This document shows, piece by piece, positions 1 to 6,962 of a stretch of DNA of 11,907 nucleotides. The translations under genes were made by a program, and so were the position numbers. Under the pieces are notes generated by a model. The model was not told the DNA's origin. It saw only the letters and a program-made list of their open reading frames with translations, and ran no database searches. The DNA lies in assembly GCA_900313845.1 (NCBI GenBank), contig OMTC01000109.1, positions 1 to 11,907 of the forward strand, given 5' to 3'. The first letter of the stretch is position 1. Each line of letters opens with the position of its first letter. The stretch is from an uncultured Prevotellaceae bacterium. Its GTDB lineage: Bacteria; Bacteroidota; Bacteroidia; Bacteroidales; Bacteroidaceae.

Positions 1-2313
1 CTGCTCGACCATTTCCGCTACATTGTTCCAGCAGGAAGTCCTATGACTGGAATTGGCAACAACTACCAAGTTGCTTCACTCTCCAATTGTTTTGTGATTG
101 GATTGGATGGACCTGCTGATTCATACGGTGCAATTATCCGAATTGATGAGGAGCAAGTTCAGTTGATGAAGCGCCGTGGTGGTGTGGGACACGACCTTTC
201 TCACATTCGTCCAAAAGGAACTCCTGTAAAGAATTCAGCTCTCACCTCTACGGGATTGGTTCCATTTATGGAGCGTTATTCCAACTCCACTCGTGAGGTG
301 GCACAGGATGGCCGTCGTGGAGCGTTGATGCTTTCTGTTTCCATTAAGCATCCAGATGCAGAATCCTTTATTGATGCAAAGATGACAGAAGGCAAGGTGA
401 CTGGTGCCAATGTTTCTGTTCGTCTCGATGATGCTTTCATGCAAGCAGCTGTTGAAGGAAGGGCTTATACTCAGCAATTCCCAATCGATAGTGATGAGCC
501 AACCTATGTAAAAGAAGTGAATGCATCTCAACTCTGGAAAAAGATTGTGCACAATGCATGGAAATCTGCTGAGCCAGGTGTGCTCTTCTGGGATACGATT
601 ATTCGTGAGTCTGTGCCAGATTGCTATGCAGACTTGGGCTACAAGACTATTTCCACTAATCCTTGCGGTGAAATTCCTCTTTGTCCTTACGATTCATGTC
701 GTCTTCTCGCCATCAATCTTTATTCCTATGTAGAGAATCCTTTCACCAAGGATGCTAAGTTCAATTATGAGCTTTTCCGCAAGCATGTTGGCTTGGCACA
801 GCGAATTATGGATGACATCATCGACCTTGAGCTGGAGAAGATAGAGTTGATTATGGAAAAGATTGAGTCCGACCCTGAAAACGAAGAAGTTAAGGGCTCA
901 GAGCGTCATCTTTGGGAAAAAATCTATGATAAGAGTAGCAAGGGTCGCCGCACAGGTGTTGGTATCACTGCAGAGGGTGATATGATTGCTGCTATGGGTC
1001 TTACATACGGAACTCCTGAAGCCACTTATTTCTCTACAGATATTCATAAGAACATTGCTATCGAAGCCTATCGCTCATCAGTTCAGATGGCAAAGGAGCG
1101 TGGTGCATTTGCCATCTATGATACTGAGCGAGAGAAGAACAATCCATTTGTGAATCGTATCAAGAGTGTGGATCCTGCTCTCTATGAAGAAATGGCTCAA
1201 TACGGACGTCGTAACATTGCTTGTTTGACGATTGCTCCTACGGGAACTACCAGTTTGATGACTCAAACTACTTCTGGTATTGAACCAGTCTTTATGCCTG
1301 TCTATAAGCGTCGTCGCAAGGTGAATCCAAACGACACGAATGTGCATGTTGATTTCGTTGATGAGACAGGCGATTCCTTCGAAGAATATATTGTCTATCA
1401 TCCAAAGTTCCTCACTTGGATGAAAGTGAACAATATCGATACGGAAAAGAGATACACTCAGCAAGAAATTGATGCCCTTGTGCAGCAGTCTCCTTATTAT
1501 AAAGCAACAGCCAACGATGTGGATTGGCGTGAGAAGGTTCGTATGCAAGGCTCCATTCAGAAGTGGGTTGACCATTCTATTTCCGTTACAATCAATCTTC
1601 CAAACGATGTAAGTGAAGATTTGGTGAATGAACTCTATGTGGAAGCTTGGAGAAGTGGTTGCAAGGGCTGTACTGTTTATCGTGATGGTTCTCGTGCAGG
1701 TGTTTTGATTGCAACATCAGATAAGAAAGACAACAAGAAGGAATGCCATTGTGAACCTCCTGTAGTAACAGAAGTTCGTCCAAAGAGCCTCGACTGCGAT
1801 GTAGTTCGTTTCCAGAATAACAAAGAAAAGTGGGTGGCATTTGTAGGCCTTCTCGATGGTTATCCATACGAAATCTTCACAGGTGTGCTCGATGATGAGG
1901 ATGGTATTGCTCTTCCAAAGACTGTTGTGAAGGGACATATTATCAAGAGCATAGACGATGAAGGCAACAAGCGTTACGACTTCCAGTTTGAGAATCGTCG
2001 AGGCTACAAGACCACTATTGAAGGACTCTCCGAAAAATTCAACAAGGAGTATTGGAACTATGCTAAGTTGATTTCAGGTGTGCTCCGCTATCGTATGCCT
2101 CTTACCAATGTCATCAAGCTTGTCAACCAGCTTTCTTTGGGTAACGAGAATATCAACACTTGGAAGAATGGTGTGGAGCGTGCTCTGAAGAAATACATCC
2201 AAGATGGAACAGAGGCAAAGGGACAGAAGTGCCCTGTTTGTGGACACGAAAGCTTAGTTTATCAAGAAGGTTGCCTCATCTGCAAGGATTGTGGCGCTTC
2301 ACGATGCGGATAA
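1..2313 (+). CDS. nrdJ: Adenosylcobalamin-dependent (class II) ribonucleotide reductase, 5' end missing
   Basis: This enzyme reduces ribonucleotides to deoxyribonucleotides with adenosylcobalamin as radical source, supplying DNA precursors in the cytoplasm with or without oxygen. The frame is open from base 1, so the start lies outside the window and 770 residues are visible. Counting from base 1, the active-site set can be placed: Cys30 in SNCFV, then Asn220, Cys222 and Glu224 in NPCGEIPL, and Cys233. The 11-residue spacing of Cys222 to Cys233 matches the thiyl-radical and reducing cysteines of Thermotoga NrdJ, and that alignment suggests about 100 residues are missing. After the catalytic barrel (to about residue 565) comes a TSCPD-like domain (about 590-715). 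The tail is cysteine-rich, with CPVCG, CLIC, CKDCG and a final CG, and could be zinc-binding or pass electrons to the active site. An extra Cys228 lies in IPLCPYDSC. folB begins one base after the stop, suggesting one transcript. Confidence 0.96.
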   Translation: MLDHFRYIVPAGSPMTGIGNNYQVASLSNCFVIGLDGPADSYGAIIRIDEEQVQLMKRRGGVGHDLSHIRPKGTPVKNSALTSTGLVPFMERYSNSTREVAQDGRRGALMLSVSIKHPDAESFIDAKMTEGKVTGANVSVRLDDAFMQAAVEGRAYTQQFPIDSDEPTYVKEVNASQLWKKIVHNAWKSAEPGVLFWDTIIRESVPDCYADLGYKTISTNPCGEIPLCPYDSCRLLAINLYSYVENPFTKDAKFNYELFRKHVGLAQRIMDDIIDLELEKIELIMEKIESDPENEEVKGSERHLWEKIYDKSSKGRRTGVGITAEGDMIAAMGLTYGTPEATYFSTDIHKNIAIEAYRSSVQMAKERGAFAIYDTEREKNNPFVNRIKSVDPALYEEMAQYGRRNIACLTIAPTGTTSLMTQTTSGIEPVFMPVYKRRRKVNPNDTNVHVDFVDETGDSFEEYIVYHPKFLTWMKVNNIDTEKRYTQQEIDALVQQSPYYKATANDVDWREKVRMQGSIQKWVDHSISVTINLPNDVSEDLVNELYVEAWRSGCKGCTVYRDGSRAGVLIATSDKKDNKKECHCEPPVVTEVRPKSLDCDVVRFQNNKEKWVAFVGLLDGYPYEIFTGVLDDEDGIALPKTVVKGHIIKSIDDEGNKRYDFQFENRRGYKTTIEGLSEKFNKEYWNYAKLISGVLRYRMPLTNVIKLVNQLSLGNENINTWKNGVERALKKYIQDGTEAKGQKCPVCGHESLVYQEGCLICKDCGASRCG

Positions 2314-2314
2314 T

Positions 2315-2701
2315 ATGCAAAAAATCATCTTACAAGACATACGCATTTATGCCTACCATGGTGTGTTCCCTGAGGAGCACACCATGGGTGCATATTATAA
2401 AATAGGTATTGAAATCACTACAGATTTCACCAAAGCCATGTTGCATGATTCACTCTCGGGCACTATCAACTATGGAGCAGTGTATCAGATTGTGCAGCGG
2501 GAAATGTCGATTCCATCGAAACTTTTGGAGCATGTGGCATTCCGCATGATGAAATCTTTGTTTGAAAGATTCAAGGAAATAAAAAACATCAAATTGAGTA
2601 TTCTGAAGGAAAATCCGCCTATTGTAGCGACAGAATGTGCGGGTTGTGGCGTTGAAATAGAGTTAAGTCGGGCTGAAATGGACGATTATTCTGTTTTTTG
2701 A
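2315..2701 (+). CDS. folB: Dihydroneopterin aldolase
   Basis: FolB cleaves 7,8-dihydroneopterin to 6-hydroxymethyl-7,8-dihydropterin and glycolaldehyde in tetrahydrofolate synthesis. The 128-residue length is typical. The sequence aligns by eye with Staphylococcus aureus FolB: the YHG motif is at residues 14-16, Glu21 fits the substrate-contacting Glu22, Tyr53 in NYGAVY fits Tyr54, Glu72 in LLEHVA fits the pterin-anchoring Glu74, and Lys98 in LKENPPI fits the catalytic Lys100. I chose the ATG one base after the nrdJ stop. An in-frame GTG at 2291 would add eight residues that overlap nrdJ and look unlike the family N-terminus (MxxIxLxxI). The spacing suggests translational coupling to nrdJ. 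A cysteine pair near the C-terminus (ECAGCGVEI) and an acidic tail extend slightly beyond the core fold. Confidence 0.93.
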   Translation: MQKIILQDIRIYAYHGVFPEEHTMGAYYKIGIEITTDFTKAMLHDSLSGTINYGAVYQIVQREMSIPSKLLEHVAFRMMKSLFERFKEIKNIKLSILKENPPIVATECAGCGVEIELSRAEMDDYSVF

Positions 2702-2709
2702 ACGGAATT

Positions 2710-2742
2710 ATTGTTATTTCTATAAATTATTTGTTAAATTTG
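2710..2742 (+). promoter_or_regulatory. Bacteroidales-type promoter of the MFS transporter gene
   Basis: The -7 box TAAATTTG at 2735-2742 is an exact match to the Bacteroidetes consensus TAnnTTTG. An ATTG at 2710-2713 is a partial match to the -33 TTTG box, with 21 bases between them. Transcription would start near 2747-2750, leaving a leader of about 33 bases before the ATG at 2782. The site sits in the short gap after folB, so the transporter probably has its own promoter. Confidence 0.6.
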
Positions 2743-2781
2743 CACCTGTTTCGAAACTTTAATACTTACTAAATATCATTT

Positions 2782-4239
2782 ATGGCACCATTACAGACAG
2801 CTAAAATGACAAATTATCGTTGGGTAATTTGTGCGATGTTGTTCTTTGCAACAACTGTGAACTACATGGACCGACAGGTATTGTCGCTCACATGGAAAGA
2901 CTTTATTGCACCTGAGTTCCACTGGACTGATAGTGATTACGGAACAATCACAGGTGTTTTCTCAATTTTCTATGCCGTAGCTTGCCTCTTTGCTGGTAAG
3001 TTTATCGACTGGATGGGAACCAAGAAAGGTTATCTCATCTCTATTTTCGTTTGGTCAACAGGTGCATGTCTCCATGCAGCATGTGGATGGATTACGATGA
3101 ATATTGAAGGTGTTGAAAGTATTGAGGCTCTTCGTTTGGTACAGGCTGGTTCAGGCCTTGCCCTCGCCATCGCTTCCACCAGTGTTGTTCTCTTCCTCAT
3201 TTGTCGTATGATTCTTGCACTTGGTGAAGCAGGTAACTTCCCTGCAGCCATCAAGGTGACAGCTGAATATTTCCCTAAGAAGGACCGTGCATTTGCTACT
3301 TCCATTTTCAATGCAGGTGCATCTGTTGGTGCTCTCTTGGCTCCAGCAACTATTCCTCTCCTTGCTCGTGCTTGGGGTTGGGAAATGGCTTTCATTATCA
3401 TTGGTGCTCTCGGTTATGTTTGGATGGGACTTTGGGTGTTCCTCTATGACAAACCTCACAAGAGCAAGTATGTGAATCAGGTTGAGCTCAACTATATCGA
3501 GCAGGATACAGATTTGGCTGAAGTGCAGAACAAGCAGGAAGCTAAGGAAGAGAAGACTATTGGTTTCATGAAGTGTTTCACTTTCCGTCAGACTTGGTCT
3601 TTCATCGTAGGTAAGTTTATGACTGACGGTGTTTGGTGGTTCTTCCTTTTCTGGGCTCCAGCTTATTTCTCAGACCAGTATGGTTATAAGTCCGATTCCA
3701 CAATGGCTATCCTCTTGATTTTCACTCTTTACGCTATCGTAACAATACTTTCAATTGGTGGTGGTTATCTTCCTACTTACTTCGTGGATAAGAAGGGTAT
3801 GAATCCATACGCAGGACGTATGCGTGCCATGTTGCTGTTCGCATGCCTTCCTGTTCTCGCACTCTTTGCTCAGCCTCTCGGTGCTTATAGCGCATGGTGG
3901 CCTGCAATTATCATTGGTCTCGTAGGTGCTGGACACCAGGCTTGGTCTGCTAACCTCTTCTCAACAATTGGTGACATGTTCCCTAAGTCAACAATTGCTA
4001 CCATCACTGGTATTGGTGCAATGGCTGGAGGTATTGGTTCATTCCTCATCAACAAGGGTTCAGGTGTTCTCTTTACTTATGCTGAAGGACAAGGTTCTGC
4101 ATTCACATTCTTCGGTTTCGAAGGCAAGCCTGCAGCTTACATGATTGTCTTCTGCATTTGTGCAGTTGCATACCTCATTGGTTGGTCTATCATGAAGGCT
4201 CTTGTTCCTAAGTACGAACCAATCGTAGTTGAGGACTAA
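2782..4239 (+). CDS. MFS transporter, ExuT-like anion:cation symporter family
   Basis: This is an inner-membrane secondary transporter of 485 residues and about 12 membrane helices. Features of the ExuT/anion:cation symporter branch are visible: NYMDRQVLSLT at residues 27-37 in helix 1, the MFS motif A (GKFIDWMGTKKG, residues 72-83) in the helix 2-3 loop, and CRMILALGEAGNFPAA (residues 141-156) with Arg142, Glu149 and Asn152 in helix 4. A charged loop around residues 226-265 joins the two six-helix halves. Relatives import hexuronates such as glucuronate or galacturonate, or other sugar acids, with protons or Na+. No hexuronate catabolic gene is nearby, so the substrate is not established. 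There is a hydrophobic insertion around residues 104-135 between helices 3 and 4. Translation could also start at Met9 (MTNYRW), which fits the family N-terminus well. The gene has its own promoter upstream and a terminator downstream. Confidence 0.88.
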   Translation: MAPLQTAKMTNYRWVICAMLFFATTVNYMDRQVLSLTWKDFIAPEFHWTDSDYGTITGVFSIFYAVACLFAGKFIDWMGTKKGYLISIFVWSTGACLHAACGWITMNIEGVESIEALRLVQAGSGLALAIASTSVVLFLICRMILALGEAGNFPAAIKVTAEYFPKKDRAFATSIFNAGASVGALLAPATIPLLARAWGWEMAFIIIGALGYVWMGLWVFLYDKPHKSKYVNQVELNYIEQDTDLAEVQNKQEAKEEKTIGFMKCFTFRQTWSFIVGKFMTDGVWWFFLFWAPAYFSDQYGYKSDSTMAILLIFTLYAIVTILSIGGGYLPTYFVDKKGMNPYAGRMRAMLLFACLPVLALFAQPLGAYSAWWPAIIIGLVGAGHQAWSANLFSTIGDMFPKSTIATITGIGAMAGGIGSFLINKGSGVLFTYAEGQGSAFTFFGFEGKPAAYMIVFCICAVAYLIGWSIMKALVPKYEPIVVED

Positions 4240-4284
4240 TCCCAATTAGCATTTCACGTAATTATTTTTCGTAAATAACATATT

Positions 4285-4320
4285 GAAAAGTCGTCTTCTT
4301 TTGAGGCGACTTTTCTTTTT
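4285..4320 (+). terminator. Rho-independent terminator after the MFS gene
   Basis: GAAAAGTCG (4285-4293) pairs perfectly with CGACTTTTC (4307-4315). Further wobble pairing into the loop is possible, and a T run follows to 4320. The hairpin lies 46 bases after the MFS stop codon and should end that transcript. Confidence 0.85.
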
Positions 4321-4337
4321 GGCTTTACTTCTACGGA

Positions 4338-4469
4338 ATAGGGGATTCACTCAAACGCTATAGGCTCACAACTCAAACGCTATAGGCTCACGACTCAAAC
4401 GCTATAGGCTCACGACTCAAACGTTATAGGGGATTGACGACAGCGAAATAGGGGATTAACTTGAGTTTG
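4338..4469. repeat. Six-unit array with 22-nt period
   Basis: ATAGG recurs at 4338, 4360, 4382, 4404, 4426 and 4448, exactly 22 bases apart each time. The middle units are nearly identical: ATAGGCTCAC, then an A or G, then ACTCAAACGCT. Units 1, 5 and 6 start with ATAGGGGATT instead, and units 5 and 6 diverge after that. There is no spacer between units. The period is about two turns of B-DNA, so each unit would present the same helix face. No function is evident from sequence alone. Confidence 0.9.
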
Positions 4470-4489
4470 TCCCCTATAAAAATAAAGTG

Positions 4490-4550
4490 AATCCCCAATG
4501 GCGATTTTGCTTGGTTCTTATCAAGAAAAAGCAAAGTACCATTGGGGATT
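4490..4550. terminator. Long interrupted stem-loop between convergent genes, probable terminator for the CotH gene
   Basis: The stem is layered. AATCCCCAATGG (4490-4501) pairs with 4539-4550 over 12 bp. TTTGCTT (4506-4512) pairs with 4529-4535 over 7 bp. TTCTT (4515-4519) pairs with 4523-4527 around the loop ATC. Read on the minus strand, the hairpin is followed by CACTTTATTTTT, so it could terminate the CotH transcript coming from the right. On the plus strand the following T run is poor. Confidence 0.65.
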
Positions 4551-4609
4551 TTGTATTAGTGTTTTGTATGTGTAACTATGGATTAACCATTAATCTTGTA
4601 TTTGATACT

Positions 4610-5647
4610 TTAGTTGAATCCAAAAGGAAAGCCTGGCATCTTTTGTCTTTCCTTTTTCTTTAATACGAACGGTCCATCAAATTCGGAAATAACACGATCC
4701 ATCACTTTTAGTCGGTCTGAGCACCATTTCTTGATAGTTTTTATTTCCTCTTCGTAAGAGCCAACTCGATAGCCTTGGAACATTCGGAGCATCATGCCAC
4801 CCATATTCCCGAATCCTTCAGGCATTTCGAACCCTTCGGGCATTTGCATTCCTCCAGGGAATTGAAATCCTTCTGGCATATTGGCAAAAGGATTGCCAAT
4901 GCTATCTCCCATGTGTGGAAATCCTCCTCCAGGGAATTGGAATCCTTCAGGCATGTGGGCAAAAGGATTGCCAATGCTATCTCCCATGTGTGGAAATCCA
5001 AAAGGATTGTTGGATTTACCTTCCTTCTTTGCTTTGGCAATATCTATCAATTCTTCCTCCGATGCCAATAATTCAGGATAGGTGTCGAAGTGGCGTTGTT
5101 GTGCTTTCTTCAGCAAACGAGCATATTTGTCGAAAAAGGCATTGATATTCTTATCACTCAACACGGTTTTTCTCAATTCCTCGTAACGCTTTTTCACCGC
5201 TTTTCGATAAGCAGGGTCTTCCAAAAGGCGACCCCAGAATGCTGAAATAGGTTGTGTGTCTCCTCCTTCATACACCCACGATTCGATGTTGTCCGCTCCA
5301 TTGAATCCACCAATTCCAAATGCCAAATTGTAATCCCAAACAGGTCCAGCGTGAAGTTTTCCTCCGCTTCCATCAGCTTTCTGTTTCTCTTTATAAAAAT
5401 AAGTGCTTCTCCTCAATCCGTCGGCATTGAGTGTGAATTCAGTATGCAAAAAGTAATCAATAAATGACTCTACATCAATATATTTAGCATATCCATTTGA
5501 AGCATCAGTAAAACTATCCGATTGGATAGCTAATTCCATGTCATCGATGAATTGATGGATGTAATCGAACTGTTCCTTCTTCAATTTACTCTTCTTTGGA
5601 TAGATGCAAGCCCATGAGACATGGCTTCCCATGAATCCACCTCCCAC
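4610..5647 (-). CDS. CotH-family protein, C-terminal fragment (frameshifted)
   Basis: This frame continues the CotH gene whose N-terminal part is encoded at 6341-5586. Counting from the GTG at 5647, the CotH C-terminal half is clear: the YPKKSKLKKEQFDYIHQFID segment (residues 16-35), an NADG segment (74-77), and GPVWDYNLAFG (101-111) whose Asp105 fits the metal-binding Asp of CotH kinases. WGRLLEDPAYRKAVKKRYEELR follows within about residues 138-159. The end is a low-complexity Gly/Phe/Pro/Met tail (about 214-295) with a 25-residue tandem duplication and several MPEGF motifs. The GTG is probably not a native start. It lies about five codons into the frame after a stop (TGA), has no signal peptide, and begins mid-domain. 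Either the gene is inactive, ribosomes shift frame, or the base call is wrong. Bacterial CotH proteins are atypical protein kinases; the substrate here is unknown. Confidence 0.8.
   Translation of the reverse strand: MGGGFMGSHVSWACIYPKKSKLKKEQFDYIHQFIDDMELAIQSDSFTDASNGYAKYIDVESFIDYFLHTEFTLNADGLRRSTYFYKEKQKADGSGGKLHAGPVWDYNLAFGIGGFNGADNIESWVYEGGDTQPISAFWGRLLEDPAYRKAVKKRYEELRKTVLSDKNINAFFDKYARLLKKAQQRHFDTYPELLASEEELIDIAKAKKEGKSNNPFGFPHMGDSIGNPFAHMPEGFQFPGGGFPHMGDSIGNPFANMPEGFQFPGGMQMPEGFEMPEGFGNMGGMMLRMFQGYRVGSYEEEIKTIKKWCSDRLKVMDRVISEFDGPFVLKKKERQKMPGFPFGFN
4850..4999 (-). repeat. 75-bp tandem duplication inside the CotH gene
   Basis: Bases 4850-4924 and 4925-4999 match at 71 of 75 positions by direct comparison. 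Each encodes 25 residues that begin GFPHMGDSIGNPF and end MPEGFQFPGG. The duplication stays in frame and lengthens the low-complexity tail (residues 217-266 of the C-terminal fragment). Confidence 0.93.
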
Positions 5648-6341
5648 ACCTCAGAATATAGCCTCCCGTCAAATCTCGTCCTGCAATATCTGATTCTTTC
5701 AGTCGATTGATGTCGATTCTGTTTGTTCCCCTTTTGATTTTCTCACACAGTACATAGACACCCACATATTTGCCATTCAGAATCATTTCCACCATGCGAG
5801 TACGAGGTGCCCAATGTCCCATTTCGCGCCACATTTCGAAAGCGAAAGCATCGCGAAGCAGCGATACATCGTTGTAGGGAGCAAGCATCACCCAGTCCGA
5901 TTCAGCAGGCATATCCAATAGGCTCACATCGACGGATTGTCCATCTGCATTTCTTGTAGTTATGGTGTATTTCTTCTGACTCAGAGCCAAGGAGCTATTT
6001 CCTCTCCATTTGATGCCAATATTTCCTTCATAGTTGAGGCATGTGTCATTCACGTGGTTCAACTTTCCCTTTTTGTTTTCCACAATCTTCATGTGTGCCT
6101 CCACCTTCTTTGCGGAATTAATCTTTTGGTCCGTGTCAATAATTACCAGTGGAAGTTCGGAAGCCAAATTCTCGACGTCGATTTCTTTTGGTTCAGGTGT
6201 AGAGTAGGAGGGCATATCTCCAAATGGTGACATTCCACCACCCATGCCGAATGGAGGGAATTGAGCGTAGATTGAAGAACTTACGCATACAGCAGCACAG
6301 AGAAGTCCTCTCCTCAGCGATTTACTTTGTGTCTTCATCAT
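5586..6341 (-). CDS. CotH-family secreted protein, N-terminal fragment (frameshifted)
   Basis: This is the N-terminal half of a secreted CotH-family protein. The ATG at 6341 or 6338 is the likely start, giving about 251 residues. The codon at 6344 is TTG. Residues 1-26 form a type I signal peptide (basic start, LLCAAVCVSSSI core, cleavage probably at YA|Q), so the product leaves the cytoplasm. A Gly/Met/Pro/Phe-rich stretch follows, echoing the composition of the C-terminal tail. CotH motifs include RGNSS (113-117), the lysine pair KKY (123-125), APYND (154-158) with a downstream LLRD, the segment NGKYVGVYVLCEKIKRG (189-205), and TGGYILR (225-231). Beyond GGYILR the frame runs about 20 unrelated residues to a stop, while the family sequence resumes in the next frame. 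The catalytic lysine and the metal-binding Asp are therefore on separate frames. CotH proteins are common beside carbohydrate-related genes, but none is seen here. Confidence 0.82.
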   Translation of the reverse strand: MMKTQSKSLRRGLLCAAVCVSSSIYAQFPPFGMGGGMSPFGDMPSYSTPEPKEIDVENLASELPLVIIDTDQKINSAKKVEAHMKIVENKKGKLNHVNDTCLNYEGNIGIKWRGNSSLALSQKKYTITTRNADGQSVDVSLLDMPAESDWVMLAPYNDVSLLRDAFAFEMWREMGHWAPRTRMVEMILNGKYVGVYVLCEKIKRGTNRIDINRLKESDIAGRDLTGGYILRCGRWIHGKPCLMGLHLSKEE

Positions 6342-6677
6342 CAAAAAAGATTATCAATTTGTTAGTTTAGTAGTTTATAGATAAAAAATTGAGTTGTTTT
6401 AGTTTTGACGCATTGAACGAAATATGGTTTAATAAGTATCTCCATATTATAAAATACGACATCCATCAAAACACTGAATAATTGTTGGATTTTCGCTTTT
6501 GTTCTTCCGATTTGCATTCTTCTTGTCGCATACATTTTGAATATTTATTCAGAACTTTTTGTGCCTTTCTTCTTTTTTCATAAAAAACTCTAATTGTCAA
6601 GTAAAAAGTTTTAAGTAATGATGAATTTTGAGTAACTTTGCAAGATGAAATTAATTAAACAATTAAATAAATAAGTT
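6342..6677. other. Divergent intergenic region between the CotH gene and oadG
   Basis: This 336-base AT-rich gap should hold the 5' regions of both the CotH gene and the oad operon. I can place only the oad promoter (6609-6640). On the minus strand I find no exact TAnnTTTG box upstream of the CotH gene. No hairpin, RNA gene or credible ORF is visible. A nine-codon frame at 6645-6674 in the oadG leader looks accidental. Confidence 0.7.
6609..6640 (+). promoter_or_regulatory. Bacteroidales-type promoter of the oad operon
   Basis: TAACTTTG at 6633-6640 matches the TAnnTTTG -7 consensus exactly. TTTT at 6609-6612 is a three-of-four match to the -33 TTTG box at a 20-base spacing. Transcription would start near 6645-6648, leaving an A/T-rich leader of about 30 bases before the oadG ATG. 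Similar leaders with little structure favour translation in Bacteroidetes, which rarely use strong Shine-Dalgarno sites. Confidence 0.65.
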
Positions 6678-6944
6678 ATGGATATCATTGGTGAAGCTCT
6701 ACAGCTTCTTGTAGTTGGTATGTTGACTGTGTTTATGATTCTGCTTATTGTCATTTTCTTGGGCAAGGGTCTGATAGCATTAGTCAATAAGTTTGCACCT
6801 GAGGAGCAGGTTCCTCAGAAGAAAGTTGCAGCGATGGGCAGTGTCGCGACTCCTGTTGACGCACAGACTAAGTCTATCATCGATGCAGCGGTAAGTCAAC
6901 TGACTGGAGGCAAGGGTGTTGTTTCAAAAATTCAGAAAATCTAA
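6678..6944 (+). CDS. oadG: Oxaloacetate decarboxylase gamma subunit
   Basis: OadG is the small subunit that anchors the decarboxylase to the membrane and holds OadA to OadB. The 88-residue size and layout are typical: a short N-terminus, one transmembrane helix (about residues 9-29, GMLTVFMILLIVIFLGKG), then a hydrophilic cytoplasmic tail. The tail has an EEQVPQKK stretch, where other OadG proteins have proline-rich linkers, and ends in a segment (about 61-88) that would bind OadA. I see no histidine cluster of the kind proposed to bind zinc in enterobacterial OadG. The start is the first ATG after the promoter. The oadA start lies 18 bases after the stop, so the two genes are surely co-transcribed. 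Sequence conservation in this subunit is low, so the call rests on topology plus gene order. Confidence 0.88.
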   Translation: MDIIGEALQLLVVGMLTVFMILLIVIFLGKGLIALVNKFAPEEQVPQKKVAAMGSVATPVDAQTKSIIDAAVSQLTGGKGVVSKIQKI

Positions 6945-6962
6945 AAAATCTCAATAAGCATT

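Larger units (their letters stand above)
4240..4609. other. Convergent intergenic region rich in repeats
   Basis: This 370-base gap separates the 3' ends of the MFS gene and the CotH gene. From left to right it holds a rho-independent terminator (4285-4320), a 22-nt-period array (4338-4469) and a long interrupted stem-loop (4490-4550). A small palindrome follows at 4581-4595 (GATTAA, three bases, TTAATC). GGGGATTCACT at 4341-4351 is the exact reverse complement of 4486-4496, so the array is bracketed by an 11-bp inverted repeat. I see no credible coding sequence or RNA gene. Confidence 0.75.

Noticed and set aside
1078..1575. A 165-codon antisense frame inside nrdJ
   Set aside because: It lies wholly inside the conserved nrdJ catalytic region and its translation has no recognisable motif.
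4338..4469. The 22-nt array as a CRISPR or a plasmid replication origin
   Set aside because: There are no unique spacers between units and no cas genes, and no rep gene or other plasmid function is in the window.
5632..5647. GTG 5647 or ATG 5632 as a genuine start of a second CotH gene
   Set aside because: Either would begin inside the CotH domain without a signal peptide, and the upstream frame carries the matching N-terminal half. A frameshift is the simpler reading.
6645..6674. A nine-codon frame (MKLIKQLNK) in the oadG leader
   Set aside because: It begins at about the predicted transcription start, has low complexity and no regulatory codon run such as repeated His or Trp. Chance explains it.
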